This document shows positions 44,013 through 53,659 of a DNA stretch of 64,000 nucleotides, piece by piece. Each line of letters starts with the position of its first letter. The stretch's first letter is position 1. The notes below the pieces were generated by a model. It saw nothing but the letters and a program-made list of their open reading frames with translations. It was not told the origin of the DNA and did not search any database. A program made the position numbers and the translations under genes. This DNA is from Cordylochernes scorpioides. Lineage: Eukaryota > Arthropoda > Arachnida > Pseudoscorpiones > Chernetidae. The stretch spans positions 43,942,406 to 44,006,405 of the forward strand of contig CP092877.1 of assembly GCA_030710605.1 (NCBI GenBank), given 5' to 3'.

Positions 44013-44666
44013 ACCTAACTAAGAAATATTTCAAAGATTTGGGGAAATCCACAAGGCAAATATGACATATATTTCCATAGAATAGATAAGCGTTTATTAA
44101 GACCTGTTTTTCTTATGCAAAAATTCTTCCACAGAAAAGAACTGGGGAAAAAATAAGTTCAAATCTGTGTCCCACCTTATCCAAATCTCTTTAGAAACTT
44201 GGTAACTTATCAATGTGTAGTCAAGGCTGATAGCTGGTGATATTGGTGAGCTGAGGAAGCAATCTAGTTCTCACATGCATGCTCTTGTGAGCACTGGCAT
44301 ACAAATGCTGTGTCATTCTGTCAATAAACTATCACTGCAACTATTATAAACAGTAATTGGATGCATTAACCATTGCATCCTCTATAAAATACCTTTAGCA
44401 TCTATTTATACTTGGAAAATTAAACTATTTACAGTGTGATTGTTTCCTTTTAAAGGAAAAAAAAATTCTATTGCAATGATAGAAATATTGGGAGAGCGTG
44501 TGGTGAAAACGTCCAGTGGCTTCGCTCATTTAATCTACCCCATCACTCTACTATTGTATTGGGCTGCTTGCTTATATATCCAGTTCTGAAACTCTTGGCA
44601 AAATTATTTCAAATTAACTATATACAAGATACCAGGAGACCACATATGAATATAACTGAATTTTAT

Positions 44667-44975
44667 GGGGGTCGGTGGAAGGATGATCTAAACCGTTGGT
44701 TTTCGACCGCTACGACCAAGGTTCAATTCCCGCATTGGGCACTTTTTTTCTGATTAAAAAAAAAAATGCTCCAATGGCCCCCGATTCTTGCAAAAGTCCA
44801 ATCCCACCAGCAAGTGCAAGTAACCAAACAGGGCTCTGGCACATTTGTAAGTGCAAGGTTGAACGGCTTTTCACATGTGGAGACATGTGGTACACTTACA
44901 GTAAAAGCAGTCGCCAACTTCTACCCACTATGATTATCATGGCCTGCACCACGTCTACTAGGGATAAGCAAAAAA
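44667..44975 (+). mobile_element. tRNA-derived SINE, copy 2
   Basis: Same as 34696-34998: head GGGGTCGGTGGAAGGATG, A-box-like TGATCTAAACCG, B-box region GGTTCAATTCC (one change from the consensus), body and tail alike, ending in an A-rich run. The B-box mutation makes this copy a weaker RNA polymerase III promoter. Confidence 0.85.
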
Positions 44976-45459
44976 ATATATATATACTGAATTTAAGTAA
45001 TCAATAGTCCGAATACAGATGGTGGGCCTTCTGTTTCAATTATATATCAAATGGAAAATATACAAGTTTAGATAAGAAGTAGCCAAGAAAACAAAAGTAT
45101 ACAAGTAGACAGACAAGTAGATAAGTGATGGAGACCATGTCTTATGCTTTTAAACATAGTATGTAAATAGAAGGGACTGGAGGGTCATGGAGTGGAGCCC
45201 TTTATTAGGTGCAAAATGCCTTTTATTTTTTCTAGGCAGGGCCACAAAGTTTTATATGATGTTCAACATTTGGCTTGAGCATGATCAATTTTTTGTTTTA
45301 AAGAATGAAGCAGTATATATCTCATACATTTGTTTCCTTCTCAGTTGCCAAGTTTTTTTTTTTATTATTATTATTATTGTCATCACACCAATACTGATAA
45401 GTGCCATAGCCCAGAACCATGGTATACAAGATGGCATTTGTCAAAGCAGTTATTGTGAC

Positions 45460-45820
45460 ATTCATAGATTTGAATCTACCTTCTGTAAATTGGTTGATAA
45501 GGAGATTCCATTCCCACTATGTACTAAGTGTCAACCTGCAACCCCAAAACACATTATTGACTGTATTGACTCATCCATTGATGTGCTCTACTCATCCCCA
45601 GCAGACACCATCAAAAGTCTCAAGCTTTACAAGCTTGATACTCTGATATGATTGAGTGGCGATAAGAAAGAAGACTAAATGCAATTCTCAACCTGCAACC
45701 CCAAAACACATTATTGACTCATCCATTTATGAGTTCTACTCATCCCCAGCAGACACCATCAACAAGCTTTACAAGCTTGATACCCTAATATGATTGAGTG
45801 GAGATAAGAAAGAAGAAGAT
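45460..45820 (+). mobile_element. Two LINE (family A) 3' ends in tandem
   Basis: The first ends near 45672 ([20 protein letters not shown] ... [10 protein letters not shown], stop, GATTGAGTGGCGATAAGAAA); the second starts at 45673 directly with AAATGCAATTCTCAACCTGC and repeats the same end with small deletions. The 154-codon open frame from 45187 is an accident of the first copy plus flanking sequence. Confidence 0.7.
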
Positions 45821-45959
45821 TCCGAGACACCTCTTTGCTTAGCATTAAAATCCATTACTCCTAAACCGACTTATCACTTAAATACATAAAATTTTAGAGT
45901 TGTATTTATTAAGAAAATTTTGATATCAGCTATGTAATGTAGTGGACCTCACTGGCTTA

Positions 45960-46035
45960 ACGGTTGTTTAGATGGTACATCGAGCTCAAGACAGAGATGG
46001 CTGGCGTCGCATCATGTTTAGGATGTAATATGTAC
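45960..46035 (+). mobile_element. Possible LINE C-terminal trace
   Basis: Reads VHRAQDRDGWRRIMF, a 'RAQDRxxWRxx' pattern common at the C-terminus of RTE-type LINE proteins. No further part of the element was identified. Confidence 0.4.
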
Positions 46036-47318
46036 AGTTGGGCTACAACGTTCGATTGCGAATAAAATGATTTACATTATGTAATGGCTGCTATACAGCA
46101 ACACATAGACAATGCAATATCCTGATGTCCTGTATATTTATAATTCATTGTTTTGATGCATTTAAAAAAGGAAGGGATACATTTATATATAGAGAGATAC
46201 ATGTAGGTGTCAATACATTTCACCTGATTATTTATGGTTTAGGTTAGGTAGTCTGTTAAGAAAGCCTGTAACATCATTAAATGTAAATTTATGTAATCTG
46301 TAAGCATCTTTTTATATCCCTCATTTTACGTTATAATATACTAGAAAATATTCACAATAATCAAATCTAATTACACATTTTTGTATATATAAATGTGATA
46401 TTTTTTATCACATCTGTATACATACATATAATTTTAATTAGATTAAATTAATAAATAATATTATTTGAGTCAAAAGGCGATCCATCAATTAAGATTATAA
46501 AAAAGGGACGTACCTGGATCTGTAAAAGAAAAAAATTGTTTTTTTTTTCTTTTACAGATCCAGGTACGCCCCTTTTTTATAAATAATATTATGTTCGATG
46601 GTTAATTATTTTTTTAAACTATGCGAATATAGAAATTTTGTCACATTTTATGAATCGAAAGTTAAAATCAGTTGTATATAACGAATGCAATAATATTTTT
46701 TTCTAATTATGTAATTTCATTTAAAATAATGAGAAAATTTTTCTTGGAAATATATTTCTAGAATAAATGTTAGAATTAAAAAATTGCCCCTTTCCGCCTT
46801 GCACGAAGTTTGTAACAATGTATACTTCGTTTTTAAACATTGATTTTATAATTTAGAGCATTTACCTTCATTTGCTAAACGTATATTAATATAAGATAAA
46901 TAAATATTTTTAATTGAAAAAATAAATTTTTACACACTAGATTTCTCAAGCCAAAAATTTTAACAGCTTACAAAAGGCTTCTTCTCTCCATTAAATTGCC
47001 AAATACACAACAGATTATGTGTTCATTTCTATCAGTGAGTAAATATTATTTTTTAATATATATTTTAGAGTTAAAATTTCAATACATGCTTTATCTTTCC
47101 TAATGAAATATATAATACCATAAAATAAATATATTAACCTGAAAATTTTTATATATTTAAATATTTTGCGAGAGACAAAATATATTATGTTTACAAAAAT
47201 AATTCACTTTTCGAAGTGGTAACATTGTTTGTTTATATCATTAAGGATAAGGAAGTAAATCTTTATTTTCTATCAACGCAGCTAGATTATATAAACATAA
47301 AAATAAATAATTTATATA
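46036..47318. other. AT-rich intergenic region upstream of PEX14
   Basis: Very AT-rich sequence. The only feature recognised is the hairpin at 46497-46580. A TTATATAAAC motif about 30 bases before the PEX14 ATG resembles a TATA box but may be chance in such sequence. Confidence 0.4.
46497..46580. repeat. Long hairpin flanked by a 14-bp direct repeat
   Basis: Left arm contains ACGTACCTGGATCTGTAAAA with flanking A and G runs; the right arm is its complement, giving ~35 paired bases around a few-base loop. ATAAATAATATTAT occurs at 46451-46464 and 46579-46592. A similar half motif, GGATCCAGGTA, occurs near 43015 and 34370. Confidence 0.7.
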
Positions 47319-48047
47319 ATGAGTACTGATAAAGACCCCCAAGGCGATGTTGTTTCGACCCTTTCAAATATTGTGCGAGAAAATATGGTAGTAAATGCGG
47401 TTGCATTTCTAAAAAATCCAAAAATTATTGAAAGCCCACTGTATAAAAAGATACAATTTTTAATCAACAAAGGATTTTCTGAAAAAGAAATTGAAGTAGC
47501 ACTTCAAAGAGCAGACTTGGAAAAGGTTACCAAACTCACAAATTCAGCAGTTGAAGTGAATAAAGGCAGAAGTTGGCTAAAAATTAGCTATTCACTTGTT
47601 GCATTTGGATTAACATTCTACGGATTATATCAACTCTATCAAAATTATATTAAAAAGCGTCTGAATAACAAAAATTCACAGAAAAATCTTTCACTAGAAG
47701 AGCATATTACCGATATTAATTTGTCACTTGCAAAGTTACAAGCTTCATTATCCACAGTGACTGTTAAACTTCATGAAATGTCATTAGGTGGTGATATGAA
47801 TCAGCATGTAGCCTTAAATGATTTGAAATCAGAAGTGATGTCAATAAAATCAATTTTATTAAGCAGACATCAATTTCCAGCCAGTCCGCAAGTCAATCCT
47901 TCAATTCCCCAATGGCAATTGGAAATGAATGTGGACAAGGAAGAGAAAAAGGTTGCTCAGTCCCCACAAGAAAATGGTGATCCCACTGAACCTGAACAAG
48001 CTGAAATAAATGGTGAAACAACTGTACAGGGTGAGTCTGATGCTTAA
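47319..48047 (+). CDS. PEX14: Peroxisomal membrane docking protein PEX14, single exon
   Basis: 242 residues; animal PEX14 proteins are often 280-380, so this one is short at the C-terminus. PEX14 sits in the peroxisomal membrane with PEX13 and forms the docking and translocation site for the cargo receptor PEX5. Visible parts: the conserved N-terminal domain (about residues 18-68, with AVAFLKNPKIIESPLYKKIQ and FLINKGFSEKEIEVALQ) that binds WxxxF motifs of PEX5 and also PEX19; one hydrophobic segment (about 88-110, ISYSLVAFGLTFYGLYQLYQ); a coiled coil (about 125-150, EEHITDINLSLAKLQAS); an IPQWQ motif (about 193-197), corresponding to IPSWQ in vertebrates; and an acidic tail. The ATG at 47319 is the first in frame. 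The coding region has no intron. Just before the stop there is a donor-like CAGGGTGAGT (48026-48035), so an alternative spliced end is possible. Confidence 0.95.
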   Translation: MSTDKDPQGDVVSTLSNIVRENMVVNAVAFLKNPKIIESPLYKKIQFLINKGFSEKEIEVALQRADLEKVTKLTNSAVEVNKGRSWLKISYSLVAFGLTFYGLYQLYQNYIKKRLNNKNSQKNLSLEEHITDINLSLAKLQASLSTVTVKLHEMSLGGDMNQHVALNDLKSEVMSIKSILLSRHQFPASPQVNPSIPQWQLEMNVDKEEKKVAQSPQENGDPTEPEQAEINGETTVQGESDA

Positions 48048-48242
48048 AAAAAATTGTCTCAAAAATGCTTTATCTTTATTTTAATATTTGTATATATATA
48101 TTTTTATATTTTAAATATTGTCATAAAAAGATTTTATTTCTTTCTTTAACATAATTTCTTTATAAATAGTCCATGAGATTGTTAATAAAATTATTTTGAT
48201 AAATGTATTAATTGTTGTTGTTTTTAATTTGTTCAATGAAGA

Positions 48243-48367
48243 GCCTCAGATGTCTCCATACATCTCTATCACAGTAGTAGCAATGTCCTCTATCTTGGGT
48301 GTGTAAAACTGCTGCTCTGGTTGCTCTTCATTGGAAAATGGGCGCCGTTGCCACGTTAGTCACCTTG
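48243..48367 (-). CDS. Possible terminal exon of an unidentified gene, minus strand
   Basis: A strong acceptor on the minus strand (TCTGTTTTTTTCCAAG) is followed by VTNVATAP in one frame and then, after one base, PFSNEEQPEQQFYTPKIED and IATTVIEMYGDI with a stop. The second part has clear coding character (Glu/Gln-rich, amphipathic). The two parts fall in different frames across GGCGCCC, so one base may be extra. I do not recognise the protein. No other exon of it was found on the minus strand within the window. Confidence 0.35.
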
Positions 48368-48543
48368 GAAAAAAACAGAATTTGGTTCCATACACACACG
48401 TAACATTTTCTAGATTTTTCTATTAAACATTTGTAAAAATTGTTTTTAATCTCACAGAGTAGTTCAATAGAAATATTGTATCATTAAATAATATAATCCT
48501 ATTTTTAATAGTTTGGTATATTACTTTGCACAAATTTCAAGTA

Positions 48544-49225
48544 CAGTAGAACTACCTCCCTGTAAAGGACACCAAGTTACAGAGCCAAAGTGTTCTTTAG
48601 GAAGAGATCTCCACTTAGCGGAGAGTTGCTAAATAGTAAAAATGTTCATTTCTGTGTTAAAAACTATCCATTGTGGACAATTGAAAATTCAAAATATATT
48701 TTTGACACTTGGTCAATTATGAAAAAGGCATCTTCTGATCTCAGTACAATTCACTTTTGTACTATTATTTCACTTAGTCAATTGTTACAAGAATTACTGA
48801 GAAATATTAAACAACGATAAATGATATTATATACAATATGTTTGTTGTTGTTTCTTATCCCCTTGTGTAAAGATTTACGAATTCCATGAGTACATGCTCC
48901 TCAAGCTGTTTTATGATAAGCAACGGCTTCTCCCCAAAGGTACTGTTTAGTGCATCTAATGCAAGCTAAAATGTGTTCTGGAGCTGTAAGCTACATTATG
49001 GGCAAGTGGGGTAGATTTTGTTGTTATTCTCTATCTTCAATGGCTTGAGGTGGCCTATTCTAAATAGATTTTACATTAAATTTACAATATGGTGATAAAA
49101 TGTAAACATTTGTCCTCAGGAAGGGAGGCTCCTCCATCTTAAGAGAGTCCAGACATGGACAGGATCTACCTGAATCAGTGTAGACACTCTAGCAGGAGTG
49201 TCCTATCTTGTAGATTCTACTGTAT
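48544..49225 (+). mobile_element. Pogo-like MITE interrupted by a LINE end
   Basis: Left part 48544-48680 (TACAGTAGAACTACCTCC, with a three-base insertion in the terminus, ..AGTTGCTAAATAGTAAAAAT) and right end near 49180-49225 (GGAGTGTCC..GATTCTACTGTA). About 500 bp in between include a family B LINE end on the minus strand (48848-49045). Confidence 0.55.
48848..49045 (-). mobile_element. 3' end of a LINE (family B), minus strand
   Basis: Reverse complement carries CCCACTTGCCCATAATGTAG, CAGCTCCAGAACACATTTTA, GGAATTCGTAAATCTTTACA and the tail CACAAGGGGATAAGAAACAA. Confidence 0.65.
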
Positions 49226-49570
49226 AAGAAAATAGAGTGCCATCTCTATATGAAAAAAAAATTGAATATATCTACATCAAGTTTTTCTATTTAACAAATA
49301 AAATATATTTCTACTTTTCTTTCTTTCAAAATATAGGCCAGTCTGGTCCTCGTACACTTCCAGTGGAGAGAAGGATTCTGAAGACATGACTTTAAGTCCT
49401 GTTGACCTAATTGTAAATATTGGAGGACACCAATAAAGAATTATTGGTCCAAAATAAAAACACAAATTCTACGCAATCAACTTTTTAAATACAAACTTTA
49501 TTTCCACAAGTGACCTAAAAATGCCAAAATAATTCCAAAAAGAATCAAATTTTATTTTTCTCTATAATAA

Positions 49571-49733
49571 TACAGTAGAACCTCCTTAAGAGGACATTTC
49601 TCTATAAAGGACAGTTTTCATTTGCAAAATTACAATTTTTACTATTTAGCAACTCTCTGGTAAAAGGACACCTCTCCCAAAAGGACATTTTGGCTCTGGA
49701 ATTAGGTGTCCTTTACAGGGAGGTTTTACTGTA
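49571..49733 (-). mobile_element. Pogo-like MITE, complete copy
   Basis: 163 bp from TACAGTAGAACCTCC to GGGAGGTTTTACTGTA, TA-flanked, internal blocks as in 3614-3779, which has the same orientation. Confidence 0.85.
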
Positions 49734-49737
49734 ACTA

Positions 49738-49910
49738 AATCTACCCCACTTGCCCAAAATGTAGCTTACAGCTCCAGAACACATTTTGGCTTGCATAGAT
49801 GCATTAAACAGGACCTTTGCGAGAGCTGCTTATCATAAAACAGCTCAAGGAGCATGAACTCATGGAATTTGTGTAATCTTTGAACAAGGGGATAAGAAAC
49901 AACAACAACA
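49738..49910 (+). mobile_element. 3' end of a LINE (family B)
   Basis: Follows the MITE directly: CCCACTTGCCCAAAATGTAG, CAGCTCCAGAACACATTTTG, ATCATAAAACAGCTCAAGGA and ACAAGGGGATAAGAAACAAC. Confidence 0.7.
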
Positions 49911-50744
49911 CTGTGTGTTTCTAATCTATAATCCAAGTTGTACCTTATCTCGATCCAAAATAAATATTTCATCCTTTTAACAAATGTTTATTTCTGCAAT
50001 TGAAAAACTATTGGGAAGGCCTGGCTCATCAGCAGTGGACCCTCAGTCTTTATTGATACTTTTCTTTAATTACAGAAAGAACAATAGAAAGTCATATAAG
50101 GTACAATTTGGATTATAGATATGTTGATAAGGTAACAAGACTAAATCCAAAGTAATGAAATGCTTGTGATGGTAACAGCATTGTTACCTTCCCACAAACA
50201 TTTCATTAATTTGGTCCTGTAGGAAGTCATTTTATTTGTAAGAATAAAAAATTGTGATAAATATAGTTGTAATGTCAAACATGAATAAGTTAATTTAGCT
50301 TGAATTTAAACATTAGATACAAATATAAAGAAAATTCAATCAAACCTAGAGACAAATTTACAAAAATTGCTAAAAATAAAAGAAACAAATCAATAATTTG
50401 TATAAGAAATAGAAAAATCTTACCAAAGACAACCTTCTTTGTAGAATAAAAAATAACTTCATATGAAAATCTTTCAACATTGGGGCATTGGTGTTTTTGG
50501 TAAATCTATATGATATCCTTTTGTTTTTTTGCCCTCCGTTTCCCCTGGTTTGTGATTTGTTTTTGACCCTTCATCCCTTGGTTTGTGAATTGTGGTTGTT
50601 TCTGAATGGCTAGTGGATGCACTCAGCATGGAAAGTTGTGCTGTATGAAACTTTTAAAAATCTGATCTGCAGGACCTATATTCCAACCTTACCAAGATTG
50701 TAAATTTGATCTATGAATTCAGTCACCATGACCTTATATAATTA

Positions 50745-51090
50745 TATAATATGATAAAATAAGGTAATAAGGCCAAATCCAAATAATTAAACAATGTGTG
50801 ACCTTTCGTTAACAGTGTAGTTACCATCATCAGACAAAAAGTACTGATTTAGAAATTATACTCCACATCATGTTTTAAATAGTAACTGTTATTACAAGTA
50901 TGTAAACAAGATAGCAGATAAGTAGAAGATGGTTTTCTAAAAACCCTAAAATATTATTCTTAGAATTGGAAGTGAAAAAAAAGAGGGTTTTTTTTTTCGG
51001 CTGTTACCAAAATGTCACACACTATTTATTTCTTTGGATTCGGTTTTAATTCCTTGTGTTTATAATCCAAATTGTATATACCTTATCATA
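50745..51090 (+). repeat. Palindromic retroelement copy with long centre
   Basis: Left arm AAGGTAATAAGGCCAAATCC (near 50760), right arm GGCTGTTACCAAAATGTCAC..CCTTGTGTTTATAATCC, end near CCTTATC at 51080. About 170 bases of unrelated sequence lie between the arms. A shorter, decayed copy lies at about 50100-50215. Confidence 0.6.
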
Positions 51091-51268
51091 TTTACAATGT
51101 GATAATAATTTAGAAAATCTCCTGAGAAGTATAAATCCTATTTGTGTGGAAGTTAACTAAAATGATATAGTACGCTATAAAATAGCTACATTTGAATTAC
51201 AGATTGAAAACCGACGGCAATGAAATACAATTAAGGAAAATGGCATTTTGGCATAATGATGGGATATA

Positions 51269-52688
51269 CACTGTATAACAAAAAAATCTATGCACCAAGA
51301 AGGAGTTGTCAGATTAGGACAAAAATTGGGTGTATGTAAAGAGCATGTATAGGGGAAAAAAACTATTAAAATTTCAGAACAATTGTTTTATTTCAGAGTT
51401 TGATCGTCACAAATTGAGAATGTCAATATGTCGTTGGACCCCCACTGGCCTGGATGCAGGCTGCCACCCGGCGTGTCATGGACTGATAAAGATTCCGGAT
51501 GGTGTGCTGCGGGATTTCTTGCCAAATTGTCTCCAACTGTCGGGCTAAATAGTCAACATCCCGGGATGGTTGCAATCGCCTTCCCATCACGTCCTAGATG
51601 TGCTCTATGGGCGAGAGATCAGGCGACCTTGCTGGCCACGGAAGAGTTCGGCAAGATTGAAGACAATCCATAGTAACACGTACCGTGTGTGGCCGGGCAT
51701 TATCTTGTTGAAAAGTAAGCCCGGGGTGATGTGAGAGGAACGGCAACAAAACAGGCCATAGAATGTCATCTACGTATCGTTGTGCTGTCAAGGTGCCAGG
51801 AATGACTACCAATGGGGTCCTGCTATCAAATGAAATGGCACCCCAGACCATAAAGCCCTGTTGTGGACCTGTGTGGTGTTCAACAGTAAGGCCAGGATCC
51901 ACACGCTGCCCAGGACATCTCCAGACACGTTTGCGACGGTCGTCAGGACACAGTAAGAAACGGGACTCGTCACTAAAGCTATACGTCCCCAGTCAGTGCA
52001 GTTCCAAGTTGATCGCTCCCGACACCACTGTAGTCGGACTTGTCGATGCACGGGTGTGAGGGGTAGGCATTGTAACGGTCGGCGAGCTCTTAGATTCCGC
52101 TCTCTCAGTCGCCTGTTGATGGTCATTTTGGACACTTGTGTGCCGGACACACGTTGAATGGTAGATAACGTGGATTCCAGTGCTGCGACAGCCATTCTGA
52201 CAATTGCTCTGTCCTCCCGTTCTGTTATTGCCCTTGATCGACCGCTGCCGTCCTGACGTTGCATTCTTCCGTTTTTGACCCACTTTAGCCAACATCGCCT
52301 AATAGCCGCATCACTTCGACACAGATTTCGCGTGATTAGTCGATTAGACCAACCAGCCTCTTTCAATCCAATGGCACGACCAGTTTCAAACTCTGACATA
52401 TGTTCGTAATGAGCACGAATCTTTCGGCGAGGCATTGATACAGTAGAAATAGGCATACTGCTAAAATATTAAACGGAAAATCTGAAAATCAGCTCGTGCC
52501 GCGCCGAATATTGAGTCTAGAATGCTCGTGCTGGATGCGCAGTTCAGATGCGCTGGAGCTCTTGCTTTGCATAATTCGGCCACCAAATTTCAATCATGTG
52601 CATGTTTGGTCGAAACCTCTTTGTATAAGTATTTTCATATAAATCGGACAACTGCTTCTTGGTGCGTCGATTTTTTTGTTATAGAGTA
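51269..52688 (-). mobile_element. Tc1-family DNA transposon, full length
   Basis: 1420 bp with inverted ends CACTGTATAACAAAAAAATC and a diverged partner at the right (GATTTTTTTGTTATAGAGTA), TA at both sides. It encodes one Tc1-like transposase on the minus strand. Confidence 0.88.
51430..52456 (-). pseudogene. Tc1 transposase, frameshifted with an in-frame stop
   Basis: N-terminal part (52456 to about 52000) with FETGRAIGLKEAGWSNRLIT, IRRCWLKWVKNG and STLSTIQRVSGTQVSKMTIN, the paired-type helix-turn-helix motifs. The frame changes once or twice between about 52000 and 51902. The catalytic part (51902-51594) has FMVWGAISFDSRTPLVVI, FQQDNARPHT (Asp) and PWPARSPDLSPIEHI (Glu of DD34E), then a TAG in place of Trp after IEHI; the C-terminal part (RRLQP..., QSMTRRVAACIQASGG) continues in the same frame to about 51430. 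Non-functional. Confidence 0.85.
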
Positions 52689-52792
52689 TACATCTCAGCT
52701 AGTTTCCTTGTTGGTTTTAAATTTCCATATTTATTTTGGCTGTAGATTTGGCCGAGCCAACTGAATACTTTTTTGACAGGATTCAGAAGAAT

Positions 52793-52857
52793 TGATCTTC
52801 TTCTTTCTTATCTCTACTCGATCATATTAGGGTATCAAGCTTGTAAAGCTTGAGACT
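52793..52857 (-). mobile_element. Last 65 bp of a LINE (family A), minus strand
   Basis: Reverse complement gives TCTCAAGCTTTACAAGCTTG, ATACCCTAATATGATCGAGT and AGAGATAAGAAAGAAGAAGA. Confidence 0.6.
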
Positions 52858-53271
52858 TGACAACCATCATGACTGGGTGAAGTAGAATGTGTCTGCCTTT
52901 GTCATTAAGACTGGGAGCACCACTCAGTGGCAGGCCGACCTAGCTCCAAAAGAAATGGCTGCCTCTGACATGAAGAACAGATGCCATGTGCAGCCGCCCC
53001 TAACATGGAGTACAAACGCTGCTCATCCTGTATACCTGGATCAGGAGCCCTTACAGTGTACTATCAGAGGGCCAGCTGAGCCCAGGTTTTATAGTGAGAT
53101 TGTTTTACTATACTGTGTGTGGAAATCACCATGGACTGATGAGAGCTGAATCCATAGTTTCCAGGTGGGAATTTGACAATTCTGGTGTTGTGGCTTTGTT
53201 ACCAATCTGAGTCTGCTAGTTTCCATAGATGACCAATGATGGAAACTTGGCTTCTATTTTCACAGAAAACA

Positions 53272-53650
53272 CAAGGTAATAAGACCAAATTCAAATAAAT
53301 AAATAATATGTGACGTTTCGGTAACAGCATTGTTACCATCTTCAGACAAAAGTACTGAATGATTCATTCATACAAGGTAATAAGACCAAATCCAAATAAA
53401 TAAATAGTGTGTGATGTTTCGGTAACAGCGTTGTTACCATTTTCAGATAAAAGTACTTAAGGATTCATTCATACAATGTAATAAGACCAAATCCAAATAA
53501 ATAAATAGTGTGTGATGTTTCGGTAACAGCGTTGTTACCATCTTCAGATAAAAGTACTTAAGGATTCATTCATACAAGGTAATAAGACCAAATCCAAATA
53601 AATAAATAGTGTATGATGTTTCAGTAACAGCTTTGTTACCATCATTTAAT
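53272..53650 (-). repeat. Four-unit tandem array of the palindromic-element motif
   Basis: Units start near 53272, 53370, 53474 and 53573, spaced about 98-104 bp. Each has ACAAGGTAATAAGACCAAAT, the AAATAAATAAATAGTGTGTG segment, TTTCGGTAACAGC and CTTCAGA(C/T)AAAAGTACT, then GGATTCATTCAT. Only one arm type is present per unit, all in the same orientation, so this is a head-to-tail array rather than a palindrome. Confidence 0.85.
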
Positions 53651-53659
53651 ACTATTTAT

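Noticed and set aside
45187-45651. 154-codon open frame with a hydrophobic middle
   Set aside because: The C-terminal third is a LINE ORF2 end; the upstream part is chance AT-rich sequence (the hydrophobic run comes from a T/ATT tract).
53272-53650. CRISPR-like array
   Set aside because: Whole ~100-bp units are repeated without distinct spacers, in an animal genome, and the unit is a dispersed repeat.
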